The position numbers and the translations under genes are program-made. From positions 1 through 57,096 of the forward strand of contig CAJOFN010000007.1 in assembly GCA_905233905.1 (NCBI GenBank): a stretch of DNA of 57,096 nucleotides. The letters run 5' to 3'. The DNA is from an uncultured Lachnospiraceae bacterium (GTDB taxonomy: Bacteria > Bacillota > Clostridia > Lachnospirales > Lachnospiraceae). This document shows, piece after piece, positions 45,811-54,170 of the stretch (position 1 is its first letter; the number at the start of each line of letters is the position of its first letter). The notes below the pieces were generated by a model, which did no database searches, was not told where the DNA came from, and worked only from the letters and a program-made list of their open reading frames with translations.

Positions 45811-46815
45811 ATGGCTGAAATAGGAGTGATAGGCGCAGGAAGCTGGGGCACGGCTCTGGCATCCCTGCTTTCGGATAACGGGCATGAGGTCATGCTGTGG
45901 GCGTATCTGCCCGAGGAAAAGGAGACGCTGCTTGCGACAAGGCGGCATCCTAATCTAAAGGGAGCAAAGCTTCCCGAGGCTCTTGGAGTGACAAATGAGC
46001 TTTTGGAGGCATGTCATGACAAGGATCTTGTGGTCATGGCAGTTCCATCAACGGCAACAAGGCAGACGGCAAGGAATTTAAAGGATATCCTGCCTGAAGG
46101 TCAGAAGGTTATTACGGTATCAAAGGGTATCGAGGAGGGAAGTCTCCTCACCCAGTGCGAGATCATAGAGGAGGAGCTCCCGCAGGTTCAGGCGGGGATA
46201 TTGAGTGGTCCTTCCCATGCGGAGGAGGTTGTGCTTAAGCTTCCGGCTGCCGTAGTGGCAGGGGCAAAGGAGAGATCGCTTGCGGTATTTGTCCAGGAGC
46301 TTTTCATGAACGACTATTTCAGGGTTTATACCAGCCCTGACGTGCTTGGCATTGAGATAGGCGGCTCCTTAAAGAATGTCATAGCCCTTGCAGCGGGTAT
46401 GTCTGACGGTCTTCAGTTCGGGGACAACGCCAGAGCTGCCCTGATGACAAGAGGAATAAAGGAAATATCAGCACTGGCCTGTGCCATGGGAGGCAAGCCC
46501 GAGACTCTGTCGGGGCTTACCGGGATAGGAGACCTTATTGTTACCTGTTCATCCACCCACAGCCGCAACCATACCGCCGGATATTATATAGGACAGGGGA
46601 TGTCCGCTGACGAGGCGATGAAAAAGGTCAATATGGTGGTGGAGGGCGTTCATTCCGCCAAGGCTGCCAAGGCACTGGGCATTAAATACGATATGGATAT
46701 GCCCATTGTTACAGCGGTAAACGAGATATTATTTGAAGGGAAATCCGCTTCTGACGGCGTCAGATATCTTATGGGCCGCAACAAAAAGAAAGAAGTTGAG
46801 GGGATGACATGGTAG
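45811..46815 (+). CDS. gpsA: NAD(P)-dependent glycerol-3-phosphate dehydrogenase
   Basis: A 334-residue enzyme that reduces dihydroxyacetone phosphate to glycerol-3-phosphate for lipids. IGVIGAGSWGTALASLL is the dinucleotide site, followed by VSKGIEEGSL, LSGPSHAEEV, GGSLKNVIALAAG and LTGIGDLIVTCSS. The ORF track starts at 45793, but GGAAAGG 9 bases upstream and family fit support the ATG at 45811. It acts just before PlsY, its upstream neighbour. Confidence 0.96.
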   Translation: MAEIGVIGAGSWGTALASLLSDNGHEVMLWAYLPEEKETLLATRRHPNLKGAKLPEALGVTNELLEACHDKDLVVMAVPSTATRQTARNLKDILPEGQKVITVSKGIEEGSLLTQCEIIEEELPQVQAGILSGPSHAEEVVLKLPAAVVAGAKERSLAVFVQELFMNDYFRVYTSPDVLGIEIGGSLKNVIALAAGMSDGLQFGDNARAALMTRGIKEISALACAMGGKPETLSGLTGIGDLIVTCSSTHSRNHTAGYYIGQGMSADEAMKKVNMVVEGVHSAKAAKALGIKYDMDMPIVTAVNEILFEGKSASDGVRYLMGRNKKKEVEGMTW

Positions 46816-47246
46816 TTAAGATAACAAAGCTTTCAGAGACGGCAAGCCTGCCTAAAAGAGGATCGGACCAGGCGGCAGGCTATGACCTGTTTGCAGATAT
46901 CGGAGAGGCCGAAGAGATCGCGCCTCACGAGACAAAGCTTATCCCTACGGGACTTGCGGTTGCGATACCTGAAGGGTATTTCGGGGGAATCTACGCAAGG
47001 AGCGGGCTGGCTTTGAAGCAGGGACTTCGCCCGGCGAACTGTGTAGGGGTCATTGACGCTGATTACCGCGGACAGGTTATGGTAAGCCTGCACAATGATA
47101 CGGACTCAGTAAGGAGCATTGAACCGGGGACAAGGATCGCGCAGCTTGTTATCCAGCCGTTTCTGGATATAAGCTTTGATGAGGTTGATATACTGCCTGA
47201 GACCGAAAGAGGCGAGGGCGGCTTCGGATCTACGGGAACTAATTGA
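46809..47246 (+). CDS. dut: dUTP diphosphatase
   Basis: A 145-residue trimeric dUTPase that removes dUTP and makes dUMP. The five family motifs are visible: AGYDLFADI, YARSGLALKQG, GVIDADYRGQV, RIAQLVI and the C-terminal arm ERGEGGFGSTG. It overlaps the gpsA end by 7 bases and overlaps the reading frame of the next gene by 4 bases. Confidence 0.96.
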   Translation: MVVKITKLSETASLPKRGSDQAAGYDLFADIGEAEEIAPHETKLIPTGLAVAIPEGYFGGIYARSGLALKQGLRPANCVGVIDADYRGQVMVSLHNDTDSVRSIEPGTRIAQLVIQPFLDISFDEVDILPETERGEGGFGSTGTN

Positions 47247-47275
47247 TCAAAGGCTACGTACAAAAGGGGGACATT

Positions 47276-47932
47276 ATGGGAGATGCTATCAGAGACAGAA
47301 TGGTGAAGTTCTTTGCGAAGAGCGACAAGAGGATCGCAGTCAATGCGACCCAGGGTCATTTTGCCACAAGTCAGTCGCACATCAATTATTATATTGACAT
47401 CACAAGGATGAAGGTCAGGATAAGCGAGGCAGAGGAGGCTGCAAGGAGTATCCGTGACAAGATGCTTCACAGGGTAATGGTGGCTGATACCATAGTATGT
47501 CTGGACGGAACCGAGGTTATAGGCGGCTTTTTGGCTCAGGAGCTTATCAAGAATGATTTCCAGAGCACCAACAAGCATGATACCATGTATGTGGCACAGC
47601 CTGAGGAGAACAGCATCCATCAGTTCATGTTCAGGGAGAATATCCGTTTTGCCGTAGAGGGCAAGCATGTGCTGGTTATGGTTGCAACGATGACCACCGG
47701 TGAGACTGTAAGGCGGAGCATAGAATGTATCGAGTATTACGGCGGCAAGGTTGAGGCAGTTGTGGCAATATTCTCAACCACCAAAAAGATCGGGGATGTG
47801 GATGTTTACTCACTGTTCGATGAGGAGGATTTCCCCGGATATTCAACCTTTGCGCAGCATGAATGTCCTTACTGCTTGAGGGGAATCCCCATAGAGGCTA
47901 TGGTAAACGGTTACGGTTATGCCAAGCTGTAG
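47276..47932 (+). CDS. Orotate phosphoribosyltransferase-like protein, divergent
   Basis: A 218-residue protein. Near residues 140-170, HVLVMVATMTTGETVRRSIECIEYYGG resembles the PRPP loop of type I phosphoribosyltransferases (usually VVDDVxTTGxT), but the two acidic residues before TTG are replaced by Ala-Thr. The rest keeps a PRTase-like order but is divergent. HECPYCLRG near the C-terminus has a CxxC that might bind metal. The ORF track starts at TTG 47243; the ATG at 47276 with AAAAGGGGG 6 bases upstream is better supported. Such proteins are often labelled orotate phosphoribosyltransferase; the true substrate is uncertain. Confidence 0.7.
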   Translation: MGDAIRDRMVKFFAKSDKRIAVNATQGHFATSQSHINYYIDITRMKVRISEAEEAARSIRDKMLHRVMVADTIVCLDGTEVIGGFLAQELIKNDFQSTNKHDTMYVAQPEENSIHQFMFRENIRFAVEGKHVLVMVATMTTGETVRRSIECIEYYGGKVEAVVAIFSTTKKIGDVDVYSLFDEEDFPGYSTFAQHECPYCLRGIPIEAMVNGYGYAKL

Positions 47933-47953
47933 TGGTTTGGATATAACTAATTT

Positions 47954-47967
47954 TACTATATATAGTA
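47954..47967. repeat. 14-bp perfect palindrome upstream of scpA
   Basis: TACTATATATAGTA is a perfect palindrome 7 bases before the -35 box of the scpA promoter. It shares a 12-bp core with the palindrome at 21239-21252 in front of mraZ. A regulator binding site is possible in this position. Confidence 0.45.
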
Positions 47968-47974
47968 TTTTTAC

Positions 47975-48003
47975 TTGATATTTTGCCCTTTTATCACTAT
48001 AAT
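47975..48003 (+). promoter_or_regulatory. Sigma-A promoter of scpA-scpB
   Basis: TTGATA (47975-47980) and a perfect TATAAT (47998-48003) are separated by exactly 17 bases. The leader to the scpA start would be about 38 bases and holds AGAAGGA as ribosome binding site. Confidence 0.75.
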
Positions 48004-48048
48004 TAGTGGTTGGATATTGGAGAAGACTGATATAGGGGTAGAAGGAAA

Positions 48049-48801
48049 ATGGAATTACAGTTTAAGCTCGAGGTTTTTGAGGGACCTTTGGATCTGCTGC
48101 TGCATCTGATCGACAAGAACAAGGTCGATATTTACGATATTCCCATAGCCGAGATAACAGATCAGTATATGGAATATGTGGACGAGATGAAGCGACAGGA
48201 CTTAAACATCATGAGCGAGTTCCTTGTGATGGCGGCTACGCTTCTGGCGATCAAGGCAAAGATGCTCTTACCTTCAGAGGAAGTTGAAGAGGAGGAAGAA
48301 GATCCCAGGGCAGAGCTGGTTGAAAAGCTGGTAGAGTACAAGATGTACAAGTGCATGTCCTATGAGCTTAAGGATATGCAGGTAAGCGCCGATCAGGTGC
48401 TTTACAAGCTGCCCACCATTCCACAGGAGGTCCTTTCCTATGAGGAGCCTATAGATGTTATGGAGCTTACCAGTGACCTTACCCTGCGCAAGTTAAATGA
48501 GATCTTTCAGGAGCTTTTACGTAAGGAAAAGGGCAGGGTCGATCCTATCCGTTCAAAGTTCGGGCAGATCAAGCGTGAGGAGATATCCCTGGAGGATAAG
48601 ATAGCCTATCTTAAGGATTTCTGCCTGAGCCACGAGAGCTTTTCCTTCAGAGCATTATTTAAGGAAGATTCTACAAAGACAGAGATAATAGTTACGTTCC
48701 TGGCTGTTTTGGAGCTGATCAAATCCGGTGTTATTAATATCCGTCAGGATCAGATATTTGACGACATAAAGATAACAACGGTACAGCAGAAGGCAGCGTG
48801 A
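48049..48801 (+). CDS. scpA: Segregation and condensation protein A
   Basis: A 250-residue kleisin that joins SMC and ScpB to condense and separate chromosomes. It starts LQFKLEVFEGPLDLLLHLIDKNKVDIYDIPI, the ScpA signature, and has the acidic stretch EEVEEEEEDPRAELVEKLVEYK. The C-terminal winged helix is near 190-240. It has its own promoter and precedes scpB by one base. Confidence 0.96.
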   Translation: MELQFKLEVFEGPLDLLLHLIDKNKVDIYDIPIAEITDQYMEYVDEMKRQDLNIMSEFLVMAATLLAIKAKMLLPSEEVEEEEEDPRAELVEKLVEYKMYKCMSYELKDMQVSADQVLYKLPTIPQEVLSYEEPIDVMELTSDLTLRKLNEIFQELLRKEKGRVDPIRSKFGQIKREEISLEDKIAYLKDFCLSHESFSFRALFKEDSTKTEIIVTFLAVLELIKSGVINIRQDQIFDDIKITTVQQKAA

Positions 48802-48802
48802 T

Positions 48803-49378
48803 ATGGACAGAGACGAGAAAAAGCGGGTCATAGAGGGCATATTATTTGCCATGGGGGATTCCGTGGAGATAGACAAGATCGCTGCTGCTCTTGAGATAGA
48901 AGATGAGCTGGTGGTTGAGCTTGTGGAGGAGCTCGCCGGGGAATACTCAAGGGAGAAGCGCGGAGTACAGATAATGAGGCTGGAACAGTCTTATCAGATG
49001 TCCACGGCTCCCCAGATATATGAATACCTGATAAGAATAGCAAAACAGCCGAAAAAGGTGCAGCTTACCGATGTGCTGTTAGAGACCCTTTCCATAATCG
49101 TATACAAGCAGCCTGTCACCAAATCCGAGATCGAAAAGATACGCGGAGTTTCGTGCGGACATGTAATATCAAGACTTGTGGATTACGGACTTGTGGAGGA
49201 GATAGGCAGGCTGGATGCCCCGGGGCGTCCCATGCTGTTTGGGACCACAGAGGAATTCCTGCGGGCTTTCGGCGTGCAATCATTGGAAGAGCTGCCGGTA
49301 ATCAGTCCGATGCAGGTTGAAGAGTTCAAGCTTCAGGCAGAGGCGGAAGCTAATGAGACATTAGACGTGGAGGTATAG
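48803..49378 (+). CDS. scpB: Segregation and condensation protein B
   Basis: A 191-residue protein with two winged-helix domains that dimerises and binds ScpA. RVIEGILFAMGDSVEIDKIA, YQMSTAPQIYEYL, LETLSIIVYKQPVTKSEIEKIRGV and GRPMLFGTTEEFL are typical. It follows scpA in the usual order and ends 4 bases before the carboxyltransferase gene, so the decarboxylase cluster may be read from the same promoter. Confidence 0.96.
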   Translation: MDRDEKKRVIEGILFAMGDSVEIDKIAAALEIEDELVVELVEELAGEYSREKRGVQIMRLEQSYQMSTAPQIYEYLIRIAKQPKKVQLTDVLLETLSIIVYKQPVTKSEIEKIRGVSCGHVISRLVDYGLVEEIGRLDAPGRPMLFGTTEEFLRAFGVQSLEELPVISPMQVEEFKLQAEAEANETLDVEV

Positions 49379-49382
49379 TAAT

Positions 49383-50768
49383 ATGCTACAGAAGGCAAGA
49401 GAAAAGATATTAGCCTTGGTGGACGATCACAGCTTTGTTGAGATGGGTGCAGACGCGATGGCGGTGGAGACGGATTACAATCCTGTTCCCCAGCAGGCTG
49501 CTTCTGACGGAGTGATCACCGGTCACGGACTTGTGGACGGAAGCCTGATATTCATTTATGCCCAGGACAGTGATGTACTGGGAGGCTCCATTGGTCAGAT
49601 GCACATCAGAAAGCTTAAGCATCTTTATGAGATGGCGATAAGGCTCGGGGCGCCTGTGGTCGGACTTATCAACAGCTCCGGCTTGCGTATTCAGGAGTCC
49701 TTTGACGTTATGGAGGGAATGGCTGAGCTTTATCAGGTGGCTGTTAAGGCATCAGGAAGGATTCCTCAGATCATGGGGATCTTTGGGCAGTGCGGAGGCG
49801 CTCTTTCCGTATTTGCTTCACTGCAGGACTTTGTTTACATGACAGAGGACTCAAAGCTGTTTCTGCAGGCTCCGGACGCCCTTACAAATGGCAACGGGAT
49901 CGATACTGCTTCTGCTGAGTTCCAGTACAATATAGCCGGAAATGTTGACGGCATTGGAAGCGAGGTGGAAGTGATATGGGCTATGAGAACCCTGCTTTCC
50001 ACTATCCCCGGATCAAACCGCGAGGGTGGTTTTGTAACGGGCTGTACCGATGAATTAAACCGGGGAGTTGTCGGATTAGAGGACAAGAGACATAATATCG
50101 CTGAATTCTGCAAGGAGATTTCTGACGAGCATCTGTTCGTGCCTGTAAGAGAAGGCATACATAAGAGCATGACCTGCGGCTTTATCCGTCTTGGGGGCGT
50201 AACCGTAGGCGTTATAGGCAATCAGAGTGAGGAAGAGGGCACAGGTCCTTACATTTCATCCGGCGGAGCAAGGAAGGCAGCAAGCTTTGTCAAATACTGC
50301 GATGCCTTTGATATTCCGGTGCTCAGTCTTGTAAATGTTGCCGGTTATAAGCCGGATGTGGAATCAGAAAGCAGGCTTACAAGGGCAATAGCCGCTCTTA
50401 CCTTTTCATTCGCCCAGGCTACTGTTCCAAAGCTTACATTATATATCGGCCAGGCAAAGGGAAGCGCATATCTTGCCATGAATCCCCGTCAGCTTGGGGC
50501 AGACCTGGTATATGCATATCCTGACGCCCAGATAGAGCTTATTGATCCTATGCTTGCAGCACAGATACTTACGGCGGATCTGCCGGGAGATACGGCAATG
50601 ATAGCAAAGGATTTTGCCGAGAAGCGCTTGGGTGTTATGAATGCCGCAAAGCATGGTTATGTGAACCGCATCCTTAATTTTGTGGATACTAGGAAATATC
50701 TGATAGATGCTTTCGGGATACTCTACACCAAGCAGGTTGACACACAAAGGAAGCATGGCTGCAAATAA
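49383..50768 (+). CDS. Acyl-CoA carboxyltransferase-like subunit (MmdA/12S type, short and divergent)
   Basis: A 461-residue crotonase-fold carboxyltransferase with two halves, like MmdA or the 12S subunit of transcarboxylase. It is about 50 residues shorter at the N-terminus than those. QAASDGVITGHGLVDG, YAQDSDVLGGSIGQMHIRKL and ALSVFASLQDFVYM follow the family. However, the usual SGGARIQEG reads SSGLRIQES, and the second oxyanion-hole segment (GCGGAL-like) also differs, so CoA-ester binding may be altered. It opens a five-gene set with the OadG-like, biotin carrier, OadB and OadA proteins. Confidence 0.85.
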   Translation: MLQKAREKILALVDDHSFVEMGADAMAVETDYNPVPQQAASDGVITGHGLVDGSLIFIYAQDSDVLGGSIGQMHIRKLKHLYEMAIRLGAPVVGLINSSGLRIQESFDVMEGMAELYQVAVKASGRIPQIMGIFGQCGGALSVFASLQDFVYMTEDSKLFLQAPDALTNGNGIDTASAEFQYNIAGNVDGIGSEVEVIWAMRTLLSTIPGSNREGGFVTGCTDELNRGVVGLEDKRHNIAEFCKEISDEHLFVPVREGIHKSMTCGFIRLGGVTVGVIGNQSEEEGTGPYISSGGARKAASFVKYCDAFDIPVLSLVNVAGYKPDVESESRLTRAIAALTFSFAQATVPKLTLYIGQAKGSAYLAMNPRQLGADLVYAYPDAQIELIDPMLAAQILTADLPGDTAMIAKDFAEKRLGVMNAAKHGYVNRILNFVDTRKYLIDAFGILYTKQVDTQRKHGCK

Positions 50769-50786
50769 GGATAAGGCGGTGAGTTG

Positions 50787-51083
50787 ATGATAGGGCAGGC
50801 ATTACAGAATACGGTCATGGGTATCAGTATTGTTTTTTCAATGCTGGCGCTGATCTCGATACTGATCTACTGTTTTCGGATCATACCTTATCTGACCGAA
50901 AAGTTAAAAAAGAATACAGAGCCCGAGCCTGTTTCGGAGCCATTTATAGATATCCGTCTTTTGGTGCCGGAGCCTACAGAGGATGAAAGAGAGCTTGTGG
51001 CTGTTATCGCCGCTGCGATCGCGGCAAGTGAAGAGATTTCAACGGATGATTTTGTAGTAAGATCTATCAGGAGGAGATACTAA
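50787..51083 (+). CDS. OadG-like small membrane subunit of a sodium-pumping decarboxylase
   Basis: A 98-residue protein with one membrane helix (about 8-29, ISIVFSMLALISILIYC) and a polar tail ending in DDFVVRSIRRRY. This is the layout of OadG or MmdD, which anchors the carboxyltransferase and biotin subunits to the membrane pump. Sequence conservation is low in this family, so the assignment rests on size, topology and position. The ATG at 50787 follows AAGGCGGTGAG; the track start TTG is one codon upstream. Confidence 0.8.
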   Translation: MIGQALQNTVMGISIVFSMLALISILIYCFRIIPYLTEKLKKNTEPEPVSEPFIDIRLLVPEPTEDERELVAVIAAAIAASEEISTDDFVVRSIRRRY

Positions 51084-51439
51084 TGAAGGAGTATATCATT
51101 ACCGTAAACGGCAAGAACTATGATGTAATGGTGGAGGAGCGCGGAGGCGGCTCCATCGTGTCAACAAATACCACACCTTCACCGGCTGCTGCTGCGGCAC
51201 CGGTTGCCGCAAGCTCAGACGCGGGCGCTACACGCATAGAAGCCGGCGCTGCAGGCAAGGTATTCCGCGTTGAGTCACCGGTCGGCACCCAGGTCAAGAA
51301 GGGCCAGCCCATCGTAGTGCTTGAGGTAATGAAGATGGAGACACCTGTTGTGGCTCCCAAGGACGGCGTTGTAGCTACTATTGAAGTATCTGAAGGCCAG
51401 TCAGTTGATGCCGGGACACTTCTTGCGACCATGAACTAA
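51083..51439 (+). CDS. Biotin carboxyl carrier protein of the decarboxylase
   Basis: A 118-residue biotinyl protein. A short N-terminal strand region (EYIITVNGKNYDVMVEE) and a flexible Ala/Pro/Ser linker (about 28-50) lead to the biotinyl domain with VLEVMKMETPV. The lysine K84 of MKM is the biotin attachment site. It carries carboxyl groups between the carboxyltransferase and the membrane decarboxylase. Its start touches the preceding stop codon. Confidence 0.92.
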   Translation: MKEYIITVNGKNYDVMVEERGGGSIVSTNTTPSPAAAAAPVAASSDAGATRIEAGAAGKVFRVESPVGTQVKKGQPIVVLEVMKMETPVVAPKDGVVATIEVSEGQSVDAGTLLATMN

Positions 51440-51452
51440 TTGGGATAAAAAT

Positions 51453-52601
51453 ATGGAATATATTTCAGAAACACTACATAATCTCTTACACCAGACAGCA
51501 TTTTTCAATCTGACTGTTGGTAATTTTTTTATGATAGCGGTGGCGTGCTTCTTTCTGTATCTTGCCATCAGATGGGATTTTGAGCCCCTGCTTCTGGTAC
51601 CGATAGCCTTTGGAATGCTGCTGGTAAATATCTATCCGGATATCATGATGTCTCCGGAGGAGAGCAGCAACGGCGTTGGCGGTATGCTCTATTATTTCTA
51701 TACCTTGGATGAGTGGTCCATATTGCCGTCGCTTATCTTCCTGGGTGTAGGAGCAATGACGGATTTCGGTCCTCTGATCGCTAATCCGGTAAGCTTCCTG
51801 TTGGGAGCGGCTGCACAGTTTGGTATATTCTCGGCATATCTTATAGCCATGGCGATAGGCTTTAATGACAAGGCAGCGGCAGCTATCTCAATTATCGGCG
51901 GAGCTGACGGTCCTACGTCAATCTTCCTTGCCGGAAAGTTAGGTCAGGGAAGCCTGATGGGTCCCATAGCAGTGGCGGCTTATTCCTACATGTCACTGGT
52001 ACCCATTATCCAGCCGCCCATCATGAAGCTTTTTACCACCAAAAAAGAGCGTTCTATCAAGATGGATAACCTGCGTCCGGTGTCAAAGCTGGAGAGGATA
52101 TTATTCCCCATAGTCGTTACCATGGTGGTATGTCTTATCCTTCCCACAACAGCACCTCTGGTAGGTATGCTGATGCTGGGGAATCTCTTCCGTGAATCAG
52201 GCGTGGTAAGGCAGCTTTCGGAGACTGCAAGCAACGCGCTTATGTATATCGTAGTTATTTTGCTGGGAACCTCTGTCGGAGCGTCTACCAGTGCTGAAGC
52301 CTTCCTTAATGTGGATACCTTAAAGATCGTAGGGCTCGGACTTGCGGCGTTTGCCTTTGGTACTACTGCCGGAGTATGGTTCGGCAAGCTTTTGTGTTTC
52401 CTTACAAAAGGCAAGATCAATCCTCTTATCGGAGCAGCGGGAGTGTCCGCTGTGCCCATGTCGGCGAGAGTTGCCCAGAAGGTTGGAGCGGAAGAGGACC
52501 CGACGAATTTCCTTTTGATGCATGCCATGGGGCCTAACGTTGCCGGGGTTATCGGTACAGCGGTAGCAGCCGGTGTGTTTATGGCGATATTTGGCGTGTA
52601 G
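51453..52601 (+). CDS. oadB: Sodium-translocating decarboxylase beta subunit (OadB/MmdB)
   Basis: A 382-residue polytopic membrane protein with about nine to eleven helices that releases CO2 from carboxybiotin and exports Na+. IGAMTDFGPLIANP-like and AISIIGGADGPTSIFLAGKLG, with its essential aspartate, are diagnostic of the OadB family. The track translation agrees along the whole length. It sits between the biotin carrier and an intergenic repeat region. The pump provides a sodium gradient during fermentation. Confidence 0.94.
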   Translation: MEYISETLHNLLHQTAFFNLTVGNFFMIAVACFFLYLAIRWDFEPLLLVPIAFGMLLVNIYPDIMMSPEESSNGVGGMLYYFYTLDEWSILPSLIFLGVGAMTDFGPLIANPVSFLLGAAAQFGIFSAYLIAMAIGFNDKAAAAISIIGGADGPTSIFLAGKLGQGSLMGPIAVAAYSYMSLVPIIQPPIMKLFTTKKERSIKMDNLRPVSKLERILFPIVVTMVVCLILPTTAPLVGMLMLGNLFRESGVVRQLSETASNALMYIVVILLGTSVGASTSAEAFLNVDTLKIVGLGLAAFAFGTTAGVWFGKLLCFLTKGKINPLIGAAGVSAVPMSARVAQKVGAEEDPTNFLLMHAMGPNVAGVIGTAVAAGVFMAIFGV

Positions 52602-52611
52602 AGCACTTAAT

Positions 52612-52696
52612 GAAATCGAGCCTTTAGGCGAAGATTGAATTTAGTGCGAACCGATTCCGGGAGATTAGCGAAATCGAGCCTTTAGGCGAAGATTGA
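52612..52696. repeat. Two 27-bp direct repeats in the oadB-oadA gap
   Basis: An identical 27-base unit occurs at 52612-52638 and 52670-52696, 58 bases apart; its core is GAGCCTTTAGGCGAAGATTG. Each copy lies inside a longer imperfect inverted repeat: GCACTTAA with TTTAGTGC around the first, and ATTCCG with CGGAAT around the second. No ORF is supported in this 154-base gap. The structure looks like a small extragenic repeat element. It could form a hairpin between oadB and oadA. Confidence 0.75.
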
Positions 52697-52755
52697 GGTT
52701 AGCGAGCGGAATGTCCCCTAATATTATTATAGTAGTATAGTAGGAGAAACAGCTA

Positions 52756-54156
52756 ATGGGTGTAAAAATTACAGAAACAGTTCTTCGTGACGCGCATCAG
52801 TCGCTCATAGCCACCCGTATGACTACGGAGCAGATGCTTGGCATAGTTGATAAAATGGACAAGGTTGGCTACCATGCGGTTGAGTGCTGGGGCGGAGCAA
52901 CCTTTGACGCCTGCCTTCGCTTCCTGAAGGAAGATCCCTGGGAGAGGCTTCGGAAGCTTCGTGACGGCTTTAAGAACACCAGGCTTCAGATGCTTTTCAG
53001 GGGTCAGAATATCCTGGGCTATAAGCCTTACCCGGATGATGTGGTGGAATATTTTGTTGAGAAATCCATTTCAAACGGTATTGATATAATAAGGATATTT
53101 GACTGTCTTAATGATGTTCGGAATTTAGAGACCGCTGTAAAGGCATGTAACCGCGAGAAGGGTCATGCACAGGTAGCTCTTTCCTATACCCTTGGAGATG
53201 CCTACACCTTGGATTATTGGACTTCCATGGCAAAGAAGATCGAGGAGATGGGAGCTGATTCAATCTGCATCAAGGATATGGCGGGACTGCTGATACCGAA
53301 GGAAGCGTCCGTATTGGTAGCAGCCCTTAAGGATGCAACTTCACTTCCCATAGAGCTTCATACCCATTACACCTCCGGCGTTGCTTCCATGACCTATCTT
53401 AAGGCTGTTGAAGCCGGATGCGATATAATTGATACCGCAATGTCGCCCTTTGCCCTGGGAACAAGCCAGCCAGCCACAGAGGTAATGGTAGAAGCCTTCA
53501 GGGGTACGGAGTACGACACCGGGCTTGACCAGCAGCTTTTGGCGGAGATCTCGGATTATTTCGCTCCCTTAAGGCAGGAAGCACTGGATTCAGGACTGCT
53601 CGATCCGAAGGTGCTTGGAGTAAATATCAAGACCCTGCTTTATCAGGTGCCTGGAGGCATGTTATCAAACCTCTTATCACAGCTTAAGGAACAGGGCAAG
53701 GAGGATAAGCTTACAGAGGTTCTGGAAGAAGTACCCAGGGTCAGGAAGGATCTTGGCGAGCCACCGCTGGTTACTCCTTCTTCACAGATCGTCGGTACAC
53801 AGGCTGTGTTTAATGTACTTATGGGAGAGAGGTACAAGGTTGCGACCCAGGAGACGAAGGATATTCTTCTTGGTAAATACGGGCAGACAGTTAAGCCTTT
53901 CGATCCAGAGATCGTTGATAAGGTACTGGGCGAGGATAAGAAGGACGCGATCACCTGCAGGCCGGCAGACCTTTTAGATCCCGGTTTAAAGCGTTTTGAG
54001 TCCGAGATGCGCGAGTGGAAGCAGCAGGATGAGGATGTACTCTCATATGCGCTGTTCCCGCAGGTTGCAAAGGAGTTCTTTAATTACCGCCAGACCCAGC
54101 AGACAGGTGTGGATATGAATATGGCTGATGCGGATAATGTGGCTTATCCTTTGTGA
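52756..54156 (+). CDS. oadA: Oxaloacetate decarboxylase alpha subunit / pyruvate carboxyltransferase
   Basis: A 466-residue TIM-barrel carboxyltransferase that moves a carboxyl group between oxaloacetate or pyruvate and biotin. ETVLRDAHQSLIATRM (metal and substrate contacts), SICIKDMAGLL (carbamylated-lysine region) and ELHTHYTSGVA (histidine metal ligands) are clear. The C-terminal biotinyl domain of longer OadA proteins is absent; the separate biotin protein upstream supplies it. A ribosome binding site GTAGGAG precedes the ATG. The last 39 bases are repeated 615 bases downstream. Confidence 0.93.
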   Translation: MGVKITETVLRDAHQSLIATRMTTEQMLGIVDKMDKVGYHAVECWGGATFDACLRFLKEDPWERLRKLRDGFKNTRLQMLFRGQNILGYKPYPDDVVEYFVEKSISNGIDIIRIFDCLNDVRNLETAVKACNREKGHAQVALSYTLGDAYTLDYWTSMAKKIEEMGADSICIKDMAGLLIPKEASVLVAALKDATSLPIELHTHYTSGVASMTYLKAVEAGCDIIDTAMSPFALGTSQPATEVMVEAFRGTEYDTGLDQQLLAEISDYFAPLRQEALDSGLLDPKVLGVNIKTLLYQVPGGMLSNLLSQLKEQGKEDKLTEVLEEVPRVRKDLGEPPLVTPSSQIVGTQAVFNVLMGERYKVATQETKDILLGKYGQTVKPFDPEIVDKVLGEDKKDAITCRPADLLDPGLKRFESEMREWKQQDEDVLSYALFPQVAKEFFNYRQTQQTGVDMNMADADNVAYPL

Positions 54157-54157
54157 T
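54118..54157 (+). repeat. Direct repeat copy 1 (native oadA 3' end)
   Basis: This copy forms the last 13 codons of oadA and one base beyond its TGA stop codon. It matches the copy at 54733-54772 except at two positions near its 5' end (GGCT against TGCC). It could be one half of an attachment-like site. Confidence 0.85.
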
Positions 54158-54170
54158 TGATACGAAATAT

